Positions 22,225 through 29,050 of a stretch of DNA of 31,878 nt are shown here, in pieces. Made by a program: the position numbers and the translations under genes. Below the pieces are notes generated by a model. The model did not search any database. It saw nothing but the letters and a program-made list of their open reading frames with translations, and was not told where the DNA came from. Source of the DNA: Flavobacterium sp. (GTDB taxonomy: Bacteria; Bacteroidota; Bacteroidia; Flavobacteriales; Flavobacteriaceae); NCBI RefSeq assembly GCF_030146175.1, contig NZ_JASLCE010000076.1, positions 1 through 31,878 on the forward strand. The letters run 5' to 3'. Positions within the stretch are counted from its first letter, which is position 1; every line of letters starts with the position of its first letter.

Positions 22225-23292
22225 ATGGAATTAAAAACATCAACTGACATTAGAATTATCAAAGCCGACAGCAGCAAAATCAACAGTGTTGATTTTGAGA
22301 ACCTGACTTTCGGAAATATTTTTACCGACCATATGCTGATTTGTGATTACAATAACGGGAAATGGGAACAGCCGGTTATCATGCCGTATGAACCTTTTAC
22401 GTTAGATCCATCGGCAAAAGTTTTCCATTACGGACAGGCGATTTTCGAAGGAATGAAAGCCTACAAAGACGAACAGGACGATGTTTGGTTGTTCCGTCCG
22501 GATCAGAACTTTGACCGTTTTAACAAATCGGCCGTACGTCTTGCCATGCCGGAAGTTCCGGAAGACGTTTTCCTTGGCGGTTTACACAAGTTACTTGAAA
22601 TCGAAAAAGAATGGGTTAAAAAAGGATTTGGAAATGCATTATACATCCGTCCTTTTATGATTGCAACCGGATCGGGTGTTGTCGCAGCTCCTTCTACACA
22701 ATATCGTTTTACCATTATCCTATCGCCGGCAAAATCGTATTATTCCGGTGAAGTAAAAGTAGTAATCGCCGAGCATTTTAGTCGTGCGGCAAACGGAGGA
22801 ATCGGAGCAGCAAAAGCAGCCGGTAACTATTCCGGACAATTCTATCCGACCAAATTGGCCAACGAACAAGGTTTCCAACAGATTATCTGGACCGATGACG
22901 CGACGCATACCAAACTGGAAGAAGCCGGAACGATGAACGTATTTTTCAGAATCAACGATACCTTATATACGGCACCAACCAGCGAGCGTATTCTGGACGG
23001 TGTAACCCGTAAGAGTATTATCGAATTGGCAACCAAAGAAGGTATCGACGTACAGGTTCGTCCGGTATTGGTTGACGAGATCGTAGAAGCGGCTAAAAAC
23101 GGAACTTTACAGGAAATTTTCGGAGCCGGAACTGCTGCAGTAGTGAACCCAATCGTAGGATTCTCGTATAAAGAAACCTATTACGAACTTCCGAAACCGG
23201 AAAACTCGTTTGCTACTTTTATCAAGCAACAGTTAACCGGAATTCAGCACAAACAAATTGAAGATACTTTTGAATGGACGGTAAAAATCTAA
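22225..23292 (+). CDS. ilvE: Branched-chain amino acid aminotransferase
   Basis: A 355-residue PLP enzyme that interconverts leucine, isoleucine and valine with their keto acids using 2-oxoglutarate. It is the longer type (about 350 residues) with the FHYGQAIFEGMKAYK block at about 69-83. The PLP-binding lysine K197 lies in GAAKAAGNYSG, and EAGTMNVFF (about 233-241) is the signature region. The DGVTRKSIIELA segment follows. It is transcribed alone and ends in a strong bidirectional terminator. Cytoplasmic. Confidence 0.95.
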   Translation: MELKTSTDIRIIKADSSKINSVDFENLTFGNIFTDHMLICDYNNGKWEQPVIMPYEPFTLDPSAKVFHYGQAIFEGMKAYKDEQDDVWLFRPDQNFDRFNKSAVRLAMPEVPEDVFLGGLHKLLEIEKEWVKKGFGNALYIRPFMIATGSGVVAAPSTQYRFTIILSPAKSYYSGEVKVVIAEHFSRAANGGIGAAKAAGNYSGQFYPTKLANEQGFQQIIWTDDATHTKLEEAGTMNVFFRINDTLYTAPTSERILDGVTRKSIIELATKEGIDVQVRPVLVDEIVEAAKNGTLQEIFGAGTAAVVNPIVGFSYKETYYELPKPENSFATFIKQQLTGIQHKQIEDTFEWTVKI

Positions 23293-23310
23293 TTCCAAAA
23301 TAACCGATAT

Positions 23311-23342
23311 AAAAAATCCCGAAGAAACTTCGGGATTTTTTT
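23311..23342. terminator. Bidirectional terminator between ilvE and the MazG-like gene
   Basis: A perfect 9-bp stem, ATCCCGAAG (23316-23324) with CTTCGGGAT (23328-23336), has a 3-nt loop, an A-run on the left and a T-run on the right. It serves the two convergent genes. Confidence 0.9.
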
Positions 23343-23724
23343 ATTTTAGTATGGTTTCGAAATTCGGTTTAAAATAGTTGGGTCCTTTCATAACCTTTCC
23401 ATCTTCCCGGTAAATCGGTTTTCCGTCTTCGCCCAACTTACTCATATTACTCCGTTGGATTTCATCAAAAACTTCCTCAATTTTATGTTGTAATCCGTGT
23501 TCCAGTATCGTTCCGCATAAAATATAAAGCATATCCCCCAAAGCATCGGCAATTTCGACCAGATCGTTATTTTGTACCGCTTCCAGATATTCCTCATTTT
23601 CTTCTTTCATCAGGTTATAACGCAGTAGATTAACCTGTTCGCCCAAATCGGCTTTAGGAAGCTCGCTTACTCCCAGTCCGAAGGATTCATGGAATTCCTG
23701 AACGGCCTGTAATTGTTTTTTCAT
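23341..23724 (-). CDS. MazG-like nucleoside triphosphate pyrophosphohydrolase
   Basis: A 127-residue all-alpha NTP pyrophosphohydrolase. The metal-binding pattern is visible as KEENEEYLEA (about 40-49) and EIADALGDMLYIL (about 57-69), the EExxE ... ExxD signature of the MazG/HisE superfamily, in which these acidic residues hold magnesium and cleave NTP to NMP and pyrophosphate. The likely role is removal of non-canonical or excess nucleotides; the substrate is not determined by sequence. It diverges from a 62-residue membrane protein gene with a 71-nt shared region. Confidence 0.85.
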   Translation of the reverse strand: MKKQLQAVQEFHESFGLGVSELPKADLGEQVNLLRYNLMKEENEEYLEAVQNNDLVEIADALGDMLYILCGTILEHGLQHKIEEVFDEIQRSNMSKLGEDGKPIYREDGKVMKGPNYFKPNFETILK

Positions 23725-23771
23725 ATTCTTTAATTTTACGGTCTAAAATAGAAAATCTCCCGGCAAAACGC

Positions 23772-23779
23772 TAATTTTG
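23772..23779 (+). promoter_or_regulatory. -7 promoter element for the 62-residue membrane protein gene
   Basis: TAATTTTG matches TAnnTTTG and lies 16 nt before the ATG, giving a very short leader. A clear -33 box is not seen. Confidence 0.45.
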
Positions 23780-23795
23780 CGTAAAATTAAAATTC

Positions 23796-23984
23796 ATGTT
23801 TACATCAGGTCAGCTTTATTTCGCTTTATTCTTTGTTATCGTATTTGTAACCGCTATGATTTATGTATATCGAAAAGACCTGTCGCTCCACAAATTACAC
23901 TATAAAGGATCCCTTTGGATACTACTGGCGTTTTTTGCTTTTATAGGAATTTTATTTATAATTAAACTGTTTTTGAAAGAATAA
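23796..23984 (+). CDS. Small two-helix membrane protein
   Basis: A 62-residue protein with two hydrophobic segments (about 7-23 and 43-58) joined by a basic, hydrophilic loop (YRKDLSLHKLHYKGS). The loop charge suggests it is cytoplasmic, with both ends outside. It resembles unnamed small proteins I recall from Flavobacteria. The function is unknown. It is followed 43 nt later by the SRPBCC gene, which has its own -7 element, so coupling is uncertain. Confidence 0.65.
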   Translation: MFTSGQLYFALFFVIVFVTAMIYVYRKDLSLHKLHYKGSLWILLAFFAFIGILFIIKLFLKE

Positions 23985-23990
23985 TTGTTA

Positions 23991-23998
23991 TAACTTTG
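23991..23998 (+). promoter_or_regulatory. -7 promoter element for the SRPBCC gene
   Basis: TAACTTTG, a perfect -7 match, is 29 nt before the ATG. A TTTG exists only 15 nt upstream of it, too close for the usual 19-21 nt spacing. Confidence 0.4.
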
Positions 23999-24027
23999 GA
24001 CAACTAAATGAAATTTTTTTTAATACT

Positions 24028-25131
24028 ATGCGCGTAGTTAAATACATATTTCTTTTATTACTATTAGCAGCTGTTGCACTAACGGTTTATATTGCTACTC
24101 AAGCCGGTACGTTCGATGTACAGCGAAGCAGGGTGATTCACGCAACACCGGCGGCTTTATTTAATTATGTAGACGACTACAAAAATTGGGACGATTGGGG
24201 CCCCTGGAAAGAAGACGATCCTAGCATTCGCAACAATTATACCGACAAAACACAGGGAGCCGGAGCTTCTTTTTCCTGGACCGGTAAGGATGGAACCGGT
24301 AAAATGGAAACCATTAGAACCGTAGACACCGACAGTATCCAACAAAAAATATACTTTGATCAAAGCGACACGCCTTCTGATGTGTACTGGATTTTCACTC
24401 CGGTAAAAGGTGGTACTAAAGTTACCTGGGGAATGAAAGGGAATATGAATTTTATGATGAAAGCCTTTTCTATTCTTAGTGGCGGTTCCGACAGGATGTT
24501 AGGCCCGATGTTCGAAAAAGGATTGGAAAATATCGACAACATTCTGGTAAAAGAATTAAAAGTATACAATATCAAGATCAACGGACTGGTAAAAAAAGCC
24601 GGTACCTATTATATCAAACAATCGGCTACCTGTAAGATTCCGGAATTACCGGGATTAATGGGTTCCATGTTTGCTAACCTGAACAAATTCACCAAAGACA
24701 ACAATATATCGGTAAGCGGAAGTGCTTTTGCTATTTACAACAAATACGATACAGCTTCCAATATAGCGGAGTTTTCGGTTTGTATTCCTGTAAAAGAAGA
24801 AATATTTACGGCACAAGGAAGTGATATTGCCGCTGGTGAATTAATCCCTTACTTAGCTTTAAAAACAACACTTACCGGTGACTATTCCCATAGCAAAGAA
24901 GCCTGGGATAAAGCCTATGCCGAGATTGTAAAAAACAAATGGATGGAAGATCCTAACGGGAAATATCTGGAAGTTTACCAAACCGGACCTTTACAAAACC
25001 GTAAACCGTCTGAATGGGTAACCGAAATCTTTATCCCGATTACGGCAAAACCAAAACCGGTGACTCCTGTTGCACCAACAACTTCAGCGGACAAACCAAC
25101 GCCGCCGCCAACAGCAAAGCCAATCGAATAA
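24028..25131 (+). CDS. SRPBCC (polyketide cyclase/START-like) family protein
   Basis: A 367-residue protein with one N-terminal membrane segment (about 5-25). An SRPBCC helix-grip domain follows (about 30-175), recognisable by VIHATPAALFNYVDDYKNWDDWGPW, then GAGASFSWTGKDGTGKMETI and TKVTWGMKG. Such domains bind hydrophobic ligands in a deep cavity. Residues about 180-340 look like a GyrI-like small-molecule-binding domain (EFSVCIPV and the closing WVTEIFIPI). The C-terminal 25 residues are proline- and threonine-rich. The same layout is common in Bacteroidota, with unknown ligand. The domain should face the periplasm or the membrane surface depending on orientation, which I cannot decide. Confidence 0.82.
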   Translation: MRVVKYIFLLLLLAAVALTVYIATQAGTFDVQRSRVIHATPAALFNYVDDYKNWDDWGPWKEDDPSIRNNYTDKTQGAGASFSWTGKDGTGKMETIRTVDTDSIQQKIYFDQSDTPSDVYWIFTPVKGGTKVTWGMKGNMNFMMKAFSILSGGSDRMLGPMFEKGLENIDNILVKELKVYNIKINGLVKKAGTYYIKQSATCKIPELPGLMGSMFANLNKFTKDNNISVSGSAFAIYNKYDTASNIAEFSVCIPVKEEIFTAQGSDIAAGELIPYLALKTTLTGDYSHSKEAWDKAYAEIVKNKWMEDPNGKYLEVYQTGPLQNRKPSEWVTEIFIPITAKPKPVTPVAPTTSADKPTPPPTAKPIE

Positions 25132-25133
25132 AA

Positions 25134-25166
25134 CATAAAAAAAGTCCCTTAAAGGGACTTTTTTAT
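25134..25166. terminator. Bidirectional terminator between the SRPBCC gene and tcdA
   Basis: AGTCCCT (25143-25149) pairs with AGGGACT (25153-25159) over a 3-nt loop and is flanked by an A-run and a T-run. It serves both converging transcripts. Confidence 0.88.
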
Positions 25167-25183
25167 TTATATATGATGATCAA

Positions 25184-25906
25184 TTATTTTTCTTTTGCTA
25201 ATAAATAACGTACCACGGTTTCGGCAGCATGCAAACCAAACAATGCCGGCATCCAGCTATTCGTTCCGAAAAACGATTTTTTAAAATTCTGTCCGTCTGT
25301 CATTTTCAAACTGCTTTCATCCGGTTTTTCCGTAGAAAACACCGCCTTAACACCCGTTGAAATGCCTTCTTTCTTTAAACGCTTACGGATGGTTTTAGCC
25401 AACGGACAAACATCGGTCTTACTGATATCCTTTACCACAACCTTACTGGCTAACAATTTACCGCCAGCTCCCATATTACTGATGATCTTAACTTTTTTGC
25501 GTTTTGCTGCCAGAATCAGATTTAATTTCGGCGTAATACTATCGATACAATCCAATACATAGTCAAACTCCGGAGTGATCAATTCAAAAGCGCGTTCCGG
25601 TGACAGGAATTCCTCGATACGGGTTAACTCCAATTCCGGATTAATATCCAACAAACGATCCCCTACAATTTTCACCTTAGGTTGTCCCACGGTCGAGTGT
25701 AACGCTGGTAATTGTCGGTTGATATTGGTAATATCCACAGTATCACCATCCACTATCGTCATTTTTCCTACACCAGCTCTTGCAATAAATTCTGCCGCAA
25801 ACGATCCGACACCACCCATTCCAACAATCAATACGTTTGCATTTTTTAATTTTTCGAGTCCTTCTTTTTTAAACAGCAATTCTGCTCGCTCTGTCCATTC
25901 AGCCAT
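25184..25906 (-). CDS. tcdA: tRNA threonylcarbamoyladenosine dehydratase
   Basis: A 240-residue E1-like (ThiF/MoeB fold) enzyme that uses ATP to cyclise t6A37 of tRNAs to ct6A. The ATP-binding GMGGVGSFAAEFIARAG loop is at about 29-45, followed by DGDTVDITNINRQ (54-66), in which D54, N61 and R65 are typical E1 contacts. The VLDCIDSI motif is at about 117-124. The R-K-R and STGVKAVFSTEKP region near 178-196 is typical of the CsdL/TcdA branch rather than of ubiquitin-like activators. It is slightly shorter than E. coli TcdA (about 268). It is the last gene of a three-gene operon, 7 nt after the TatD-family gene. Confidence 0.9.
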   Translation of the reverse strand: MAEWTERAELLFKKEGLEKLKNANVLIVGMGGVGSFAAEFIARAGVGKMTIVDGDTVDITNINRQLPALHSTVGQPKVKIVGDRLLDINPELELTRIEEFLSPERAFELITPEFDYVLDCIDSITPKLNLILAAKRKKVKIISNMGAGGKLLASKVVVKDISKTDVCPLAKTIRKRLKKEGISTGVKAVFSTEKPDESSLKMTDGQNFKKSFFGTNSWMPALFGLHAAETVVRYLLAKEK

Positions 25907-25913
25907 TTATTTT

Positions 25914-26555
25914 TTATTTATTGTTATCAAATACATTTTTAAAATTTTGTACTACCATTGCTTCAACGGCACCGCTCTTAATCGACGCGGCTTTTTTATA
26001 AACCTGAAAAATGGTTTCTTCCACCATATCCGTTTCCAGAAAAAAACGATCGTCCGGTACGGCTTTAAACACCGATTCCAGCTCCGGATTACGTAACAGG
26101 TATTTTCCAAAAGAAAGGTAAAACCCATTATCCAAAAGCGATCGCGCCACCTGATAATTTTTAGAAAAACCGTGAATGATCATCGGTACTTCCACTTTCA
26201 TTTGTTTTTTAACCGCGATTACTTCCTGATAGGCCGCTACGCAATGTAAAATTACCGGTTTCGGATTTTGTTCGAGTAATTCCAATTGCCGTTCAAAAAC
26301 CGAAAGCTGTTTATTGATATCCGTTTCAATACGCTTATCCAGTCCGCATTCGCCCAACGCCATACAATTGGCCTCTTTTAGCTTATCCGAAATGATACGC
26401 AAATCCTCCTCCAATCGTTCCGCTTTGGCATACCACGGATGGATCCCAATGGAATAAAACGCCACGGATGGATCAAACTCGTTTGGATACTGATTTACAA
26501 TTTCCAAAACCCCCGGATCACCGGATGCTTTATGCGTATGCAGATTGTACAACAT
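25914..26555 (-). CDS. TatD family metal-dependent hydrolase (short form)
   Basis: A 213-residue TIM-barrel-type hydrolase. Metal ligands are visible: H6 and H8 in LHTHKA, E in ALGECGLDKR (about 93), H in VILHC (about 127), H in IIHGFSKN (about 149) and D in FLETDM. TatD enzymes are DNases or deacylases acting on nucleic-acid or D-amino-acyl substrates. At 213 residues it is about 45 shorter than E. coli TatD, as is common for Bacteroidota paralogues, so substrate choice may differ. Its ATG overlaps the stop of the DUF1684 gene by one base (TAATG), which indicates coupled translation. Confidence 0.85.
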   Translation of the reverse strand: MLYNLHTHKASGDPGVLEIVNQYPNEFDPSVAFYSIGIHPWYAKAERLEEDLRIISDKLKEANCMALGECGLDKRIETDINKQLSVFERQLELLEQNPKPVILHCVAAYQEVIAVKKQMKVEVPMIIHGFSKNYQVARSLLDNGFYLSFGKYLLRNPELESVFKAVPDDRFFLETDMVEETIFQVYKKAASIKSGAVEAMVVQNFKNVFDNNK

Positions 26556-27154
26556 TATTTATGAAACGCTTTAACACCGGCACGAATTTCCACTTTCAGA
26601 TCATTAGCCTGCGGTGGTATCGGACAGGAATAACCTTCATTATACGCGCAATACGGATTGTAGGCTTTGTTGAAATCGATCGTTATCGTAGCACTTTCCG
26701 GAATTTCCAGATCGATATAACGTCCGCCACCATAACTATCCACGCCACTGGTAAGATCGGTAAAAGGCAAAAACAGGTAGTTTTTGTACTTTTCCATTTT
26801 GGCCAGTTCCAGATTACGGTATACATTTAGTTTATAGTCCTTTCCATCAATTTTAAAAGACAATTCCCCGTATTTTACATACAGTGGTTTTCGCGTCCCG
26901 GTAGTCGGCATTGTAAATGGTTTTTCATCCGTTGCTTTTACCAAACGTGCGGTCACACAATACTTTAAATCCACCGGAAAGAAATCCAGCGTTTTAAATT
27001 TTTTACGGTCTTTTTCTTTTAACGGCGATTCTTCCGCATTGGCATATTCGGAATTGATCTTTTTCTGAAAAGCCGTAACAGATTCCAAATCGCATTGCGA
27101 AAAGCCCGCTAACGGAAATGTCATCCCTAATAATAGATATAGTATTTTTTTCAT
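26555..27154 (-). CDS. DUF1684 exported protein
   Basis: A 199-residue protein with a signal peptide (residues 1-19, ending GFSQ; the following residue is cysteine, but the preceding residues are a poor lipobox). The body has the DUF1684 hallmarks: KKFKTLDFFPVD, LSFKIDGKDYKLNVY, FLPFTDLTSG and GGRYIDL, and the closing FNKAYNPYCAYNEGYSCPIPP. The function is unknown. It is first in an operon with the TatD-family and tcdA genes, and divergent from the MFS transporter gene across 152 nt. Confidence 0.85.
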   Translation of the reverse strand: MKKILYLLLGMTFPLAGFSQCDLESVTAFQKKINSEYANAEESPLKEKDRKKFKTLDFFPVDLKYCVTARLVKATDEKPFTMPTTGTRKPLYVKYGELSFKIDGKDYKLNVYRNLELAKMEKYKNYLFLPFTDLTSGVDSYGGGRYIDLEIPESATITIDFNKAYNPYCAYNEGYSCPIPPQANDLKVEIRAGVKAFHK

Positions 27155-27282
27155 GATAATCGGTATCAGGCTGTATGCGAAACAGCTGCTGCAAAAATAA
27201 TCAAAAATCCCACGCCCGAAACCACTGCTATTATTTCATTATTAATTTACATCATTTCCTGTTTACAGCATCAAATAGTTTG

Positions 27283-27290
27283 TAAATTTG
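27283..27290 (+). promoter_or_regulatory. -7 promoter element of the MFS transporter gene
   Basis: TAAATTTG is a perfect -7 match, 16 nt before the ATG. The -33 region has only a TGTTTA-like sequence about 20 nt upstream. Confidence 0.5.
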
Positions 27291-27306
27291 ACATTTAGAA
27301 CCGTAT

Positions 27307-28521
27307 ATGCTACAAAGAGTTTTTTCCAACTACATCAATAATTTCAGAGGATTTTCGCGTGAAATTTGGATTCTGACCCTGATTACCTTTATCAACAGAG
27401 CCGGAACAATGGTACTCCCCTTTTTATCGAAATACCTGAAAGAAGACCTTCATTTCGACTACCATCAGGTGGGCTGGGTTATGGTGAGCTTTGGTTGCGG
27501 TTCGATGATCGGCTCCTGGCTGGGCGGAAAACTATCAGACAAAATAGGCTTTTACCGTATTATGGTTTTTAGCCTGTTCACCAGTGGTATCCTGTTTATT
27601 AGTCTTCAATTTGTAACCAGTTTTACCGGACTATGTCTCGCGATGTTTTCCATTATGATCATTGCCGATATGTTTCGACCGGCTATGTTTGTATCCTTAA
27701 ACACGTATGCACGCCCGGAAAACCGAACCCGTGCCCTGACACTTGTCCGACTGGCCGTAAACCTCGGATTTGCCGCCGGACCGGCTATGGGTGGTTTGAT
27801 CATTATGGGAATGGGCTATAAAGGACTTTTTTGGGTTGACGGTATTTCCTGTATTACCGCTATCGTTTTGTTTCGTCTTTTGGTAAAAGAGAAAAAAAGA
27901 GAAAAAACCGCCAGTCATTTCGACGATACGGAACCGGTAAAATCCGTATTTAGCGACAAACCCTTTTGGTTGTTTCTGTTTATCAGTTTTGCTACCGCTA
28001 TGGTATTCTTTCAGTTTTTCAGTACGCTACCTTTATACCATAACGAGCAATACGGACTTACGGAATTCCAAACCGGTTTACTAATGTCGATAAATGGCTT
28101 TTTGATATTCCTTTTTGAAATGCCGATCGTAGGTTATTTCGAGCGTAAAAAAGTGGACAAAATCAAGCTGATCTTTTTTGGAGCCTTATTTATCACCTTC
28201 GGCTTCTATGCCCTATTATTAAAAGGATGGGTAGGTATACTGGTGATTAATCTGGTTTTGATCACTTTTGGTGAAATGTTTGCGTTCCCGTTTTCCAACT
28301 CCTTTGCGATGAGTCGCGCTCCAAAAGGACACGAAGGTCGTTATATGGCTTTATATACGATGAGTTTTAGTCTCGCGCATGTGATGAGTTCTAAAACCGG
28401 TATGGAGATTATTTCCCGTTACAACTATACCGTTAACTGGATTTTTATGGGAACTTTTGCCGCGACTGCTGCTTTTGCCGCTATCTGGCTGTTAAAAATC
28501 GTAAAATCAGAAAACGACTAA
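27307..28521 (+). CDS. MFS transporter (multidrug efflux type)
   Basis: A 404-residue integral membrane protein with about 12 hydrophobic segments. The N-terminal half carries the MFS motif-A-like GSWLGGKLSDKIGFYRI in the loop between helices 2 and 3 (about 71-87), and R-P-E-N-R-T-R-A in the loop between helices 4 and 5. A charged KEKKREK central loop (about 194-200) divides the two halves. This layout fits the drug:proton antiporter group related to MdtH. The substrate is not predictable. No cognate regulator of the TetR or MarR type is adjacent; the BlaI gene downstream has its own promoter. Confidence 0.87.
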   Translation: MLQRVFSNYINNFRGFSREIWILTLITFINRAGTMVLPFLSKYLKEDLHFDYHQVGWVMVSFGCGSMIGSWLGGKLSDKIGFYRIMVFSLFTSGILFISLQFVTSFTGLCLAMFSIMIIADMFRPAMFVSLNTYARPENRTRALTLVRLAVNLGFAAGPAMGGLIIMGMGYKGLFWVDGISCITAIVLFRLLVKEKKREKTASHFDDTEPVKSVFSDKPFWLFLFISFATAMVFFQFFSTLPLYHNEQYGLTEFQTGLLMSINGFLIFLFEMPIVGYFERKKVDKIKLIFFGALFITFGFYALLLKGWVGILVINLVLITFGEMFAFPFSNSFAMSRAPKGHEGRYMALYTMSFSLAHVMSSKTGMEIISRYNYTVNWIFMGTFAATAAFAAIWLLKIVKSEND

Positions 28522-28574
28522 CACACTAAAAACAAGACTTTTAGAATTATTTCTTTCGACTGCCTGAATAAAAA

Positions 28575-28650
28575 AACTATTTTTTTAGTTAATCAACTAT
28601 TTTTTTAGTTGCAAAACTAAATTTATAGTTATACATTTGTTTCAACAAAT
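28575..28650 (+). promoter_or_regulatory. Phased operator array in front of the BlaI gene
   Basis: Three 16-bp dyads of the form AACTA-N6-TAGTT occur at 28575-28590, 28595-28610 and 28615-28630, spaced exactly 20 bp apart. A fourth dyad of a different sequence, ATTTGTT-N2-AACAAAT, sits at 28635-28650 in the same 20-bp register. The array covers the -33 box, the spacer and the -7 box of the promoter. BlaI/MecI repressors bind short inverted repeats as dimers, so cooperative autorepression by the downstream BlaI is likely. The half-site TAGT(T) differs from the TACA core of staphylococcal operators. Confidence 0.8.
28609..28639 (+). promoter_or_regulatory. Promoter of the BlaI-M56 operon
   Basis: TTG (28609-28611), a 20-nt spacer and TACATTTG (28632-28639) form a complete Bacteroidota promoter, embedded in the operator array. 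The predicted leader is about 33 nt and contains a 7-bp hairpin, AATCGGA/TCCGATT (28648-28654 with 28662-28668). Confidence 0.72.
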
Positions 28651-28678
28651 CGGAAATCCTATCCGATTATTATAGAAA

Positions 28679-29044
28679 ATGAGTATCATGCAGAAATTAA
28701 CAAACAAAGAAGAAGAAGTAATGCAAATTTTATGGACGCTTGAAAAAGCATTTGTAAAAGAAGTGTTGGCCGAAATCAAAGACGATCAGCCGCATTACAA
28801 CACCTTGTCGACCATTATCCGGAATCTGGAGGAAAAAGGCTATGTATCGCACAAAGCGTTTGGCAACACCCACCAGTACTTTCCGATTGTAAAAAAAGAG
28901 GATTACCGCAAGAGTTTTATGAACAATGCGATCGAAAACTACTTTAACAATTCCTATAAAAGTATGGTTTCCTTTTTTGCCAAAGAAGAAAAAATCAGCG
29001 CGGATGAACTTCGCGAAATATTAGACATGATCGAAAAAAAATAG
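28679..29044 (+). CDS. BlaI/MecI/CopY family transcriptional repressor
   Basis: A 121-residue winged-helix repressor. The N-terminal DNA-binding domain (about 3-75) has the family's LTNKEEEVMQILWTLEKAFVKEVL start and HYNTLSTIIRNLEEKGYV recognition-helix region. The C-terminal part (about 85-121) is the dimerisation helix set, which contains the site normally cut by the partner protease. An internal ATG at 28688 (QKLTNKEEE) is an equally plausible start. It is 6 nt before the M56 peptidase gene, so the two are co-transcribed. In this family the membrane peptidase senses a signal and causes cleavage of the repressor. Three to four phased dyads in its promoter argue for cooperative autoregulation. 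Confidence 0.92.
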   Translation: MSIMQKLTNKEEEVMQILWTLEKAFVKEVLAEIKDDQPHYNTLSTIIRNLEEKGYVSHKAFGNTHQYFPIVKKEDYRKSFMNNAIENYFNNSYKSMVSFFAKEEKISADELREILDMIEKK

Positions 29045-29050
29045 GCCTTT

